NCBI RefSeq assembly: GCF_008831075.1
Contig: NZ_WBJX01000005.1
Span: 124,001-188,000 of the forward strand
DNA: 64,000 nt
Origin: Pseudoclavibacter terrae
GTDB lineage: Bacteria > Actinomycetota > Actinomycetes > Actinomycetales > Microbacteriaceae
Direction of reading: 5' to 3'
A program made the translations under genes and the position numbers. A model generated the notes under the pieces. That model searched no databases. It was not told the origin of the DNA and saw only the letters and a list, made by a program, of their open reading frames with translations. Positions 62,577 to 64,000 of this stretch are shown piece after piece. The stretch's first letter is position 1. Each line of letters starts with the position of its first letter.

Positions 62577-63848
62577 ATGGTCTATGTCGACCGCATCTGG
62601 GAGCCACAGGACACCTTCGGCGTGAGCCGGAAGGACCGCGCGGGCGGCAGGTACCGCGCATTCGTCCCCGACGAACTCAACCCCGAACTCGCGCCCCTGT
62701 CGGCAGCAGCCGAACGCGCCGCGCAGGACGCGCTCCAGGCGCTCACTCGCGCAGACGAGCGCGTCGGAACGAATGGTCGATTCCTCAACCACCTGCTCAT
62801 TCGATCCGAGAGCATCTCCTCGTCCTGGATCGAAGGAAACCGCGTCACGCCCAAGCGTCTGGCAATCGCCGAGCTCTTGCGCCAAGGCAAGCCCGTCGCG
62901 CTCGACGTGGTCGCTAACGTGCGCGCCACGGAAGACGCGATCGCCGCCCTCGCCGACCACACGCGACCCATCCAAGTCGCCGACATCGAGGCGCTCCAGC
63001 ACACCATCGAACCCAGCCTCACGCTCGGCATCCGCACCGAGCAGAACTGGGTCGGCGGCCCGGGCTACTCACCCCTTCGCGCAGACTTCATCCCGCCGCC
63101 CGAAACAGAAGTGGGTCGACTCGTCGGCAACCTGGCCGAATTCGTGACCGCCACCGAAGGGAATCCCGTCGTGCGCGCTGCCATCGCGCACGCGCAGTTC
63201 GAGACGATTCACCCCTTTGTGGACGGCAACGGGCGCACTGGTCGTGCCCTCATCCACACCGTCCTCAAGCGCGCGGATGCCCTCCGCAACATCCTCATCC
63301 CCATCAGCACGGTCTTCGCGGGCGCCAAGAACGCGTACATCGAAGGGCTCACCGCGTACCGGGCGGAACGCGTCGACGAATGGGTCATCGCGTTCTCTCA
63401 AGCCGCTGAGCTTGCCGCCGCCAACGCCGTTCGTCTCGCGGACGACGTGCAACGACTCGACGCCGAGACCCTCGAGCAGCTCATCGAATGGCGCACCCAG
63501 CAGCAGCTGTCGCCCGCGCGACCCAGGCGCGACGCTGTCGCGCTGCGCATCCTCGGCAGGCTGGCAACCGAGCCAGTCGTCACCACAGACTCTGTTGCTG
63601 CCGCCCACGGCGTGTCCAACGTCGCAGCCCATAAAGCGCTGACGCAGCTCGGCGACGCCGGCGTGCTCTCCCGCAACACGGACCACAAGGGGCGGGTCGT
63701 CTGCTGGAGCGCCGACCGACACCTGGCGCTCGTCGCACTCACCGAACGCAGCAACAGAGTCGGCGGCGCCGACACCGCCGGCCGGACTCCACCACGCGGG
63801 CCGGACACCCCCGATCGCAGTGTCCTCGGGAACCTCAGGGGCGACTGA
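62577..63848 (+). CDS. Fic family protein with built-in inhibitory helix and C-terminal HTH
   Basis: 423-residue predicted AMP-transferase (or related nucleotidyl-transferase). The active site is HPFVDGNGRTGRAL from residue 212 (HPFx[D/E]GNGRxxR, complete). An N-terminal helix SSSWIEGN (about 81-88) carries the [S/T]xxxE[G/N] inhibitory motif, so it is a class II self-inhibited Fic. The C terminus reads LGRLATEPVVTTDSVAAAHGVSNVAAHKALTQL, a winged HTH. ATG at 62577 is preceded by GAGGAGGGAGG; the longer frame is not supported. It follows the helicase by 86 nt. Target protein unknown. Confidence 0.92.
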   Translation: MVYVDRIWEPQDTFGVSRKDRAGGRYRAFVPDELNPELAPLSAAAERAAQDALQALTRADERVGTNGRFLNHLLIRSESISSSWIEGNRVTPKRLAIAELLRQGKPVALDVVANVRATEDAIAALADHTRPIQVADIEALQHTIEPSLTLGIRTEQNWVGGPGYSPLRADFIPPPETEVGRLVGNLAEFVTATEGNPVVRAAIAHAQFETIHPFVDGNGRTGRALIHTVLKRADALRNILIPISTVFAGAKNAYIEGLTAYRAERVDEWVIAFSQAAELAAANAVRLADDVQRLDAETLEQLIEWRTQQQLSPARPRRDAVALRILGRLATEPVVTTDSVAAAHGVSNVAAHKALTQLGDAGVLSRNTDHKGRVVCWSADRHLALVALTERSNRVGGADTAGRTPPRGPDTPDRSVLGNLRGD

Positions 63849-64000
63849 CACCTCCTTCTCCACTGCAGCCATGCGTCACGGTGCAGGACAGTGCGAACTC
63901 CAGCACGGCCGCTCGGCTCCGCGCATCCGGGGGCCCGCCACCCCACTAAAGTTCAGGGGTACCCGCGCGAGCCCCACCCCCTGTCTTCGGCTCGCCCGAG
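63849..64000. other. Right-edge spacer
   Basis: No gene can be supported in the last 150 bp. The stretch returns to GC-rich chromosomal composition. The right end of the island is therefore not resolved. Confidence 0.4.

Noticed and set aside
62577-63848. Fic toxin with a separate FicA-type antitoxin
   Set aside because: No small antitoxin gene lies beside it, and the inhibitory helix is inside the Fic protein itself.
34000-64000. Search for tRNA-linked attachment sites or integrase at island borders
   Set aside because: No tRNA, integrase or flanking direct repeat was recognised by eye in the window.

Overview
The window is high-GC actinobacterial chromosome. The abundance of GGATGC-type words, the DUF222/HNH (13E12-type) gene, the class F sortase and the RskA-type anti-sigma factor fit Micrococcales, probably Microbacteriaceae; this placement is inferred from sequence style and gene families only. 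No rRNA, tRNA, CRISPR array or transposase was recognised.

Layout. 1-10.9 kb: a nutrient-scavenging block. It has a Dpp/Opp-type peptide ABC operon (lipoprotein, permease, a permease-ATPase fusion and a second ATPase cut by the window edge), divergent from a metallo-beta-lactamase-fold hydrolase. An M20 peptidase, an MHS-type transporter and a PucR-type regulator follow. 11.1-17.9 kb: a DUF222/HNH gene, a low-complexity GC-rich spacer, an ECF sigma/anti-sigma pair facing a CHRD surface protein and class F sortase pair, a 56-residue membrane protein and a second ECF sigma factor. 18.0-27.2 kb: a uronate-type catabolic locus built around an IclR regulator. One wing has a D-2-hydroxyacid dehydrogenase and KduD. 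The other has a cupin, a Pot-type ABC transporter, a second D-2-hydroxyacid dehydrogenase and KduI. Similar 15-bp pseudo-palindromes precede both wings. 27.4-34.0 kb: a MerR/MFS pair, a small secreted protein, and a phosphonate- or phosphite-type phnDCE operon ending in a tyrosine phosphatase and a TetR regulator, preceded by PHO-box-like repeats.

34.5-63.9 kb is an accessory defence island. It opens with a 55-residue basic protein, a membrane protein and a remnant of a DUF4011 helicase. Two long operons then diverge from one 189-bp control region at 54951-55139. The leftward one runs PASTA protein, DUF4839 protein, SNF2 helicase (DrmD-like), a 1569-residue adenine methyltransferase, a 2099-residue DUF1998 helicase (DruE- or DrmA/B-like) and a UvrD-type helicase with a RelE-like N terminus. 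The rightward one runs a CBS-HEPN protein, a DUF6361 protein, a phospholipase D-fold protein, an SNF2-like helicase and a Fic protein. The helicase/PLD/DUF6361 core resembles the Azaca system; the leftward core mixes DISARM-like and Druantia-like parts.

The most interesting candidate is this two-winged locus. Most junctions inside each wing are 1-8 nt overlaps or gaps of a few nt, so each wing looks like one translationally coupled unit. It contains several possible nuclease or effector domains: Vsr/DUF559-like, RelE-like, HEPN, PLD and Fic.
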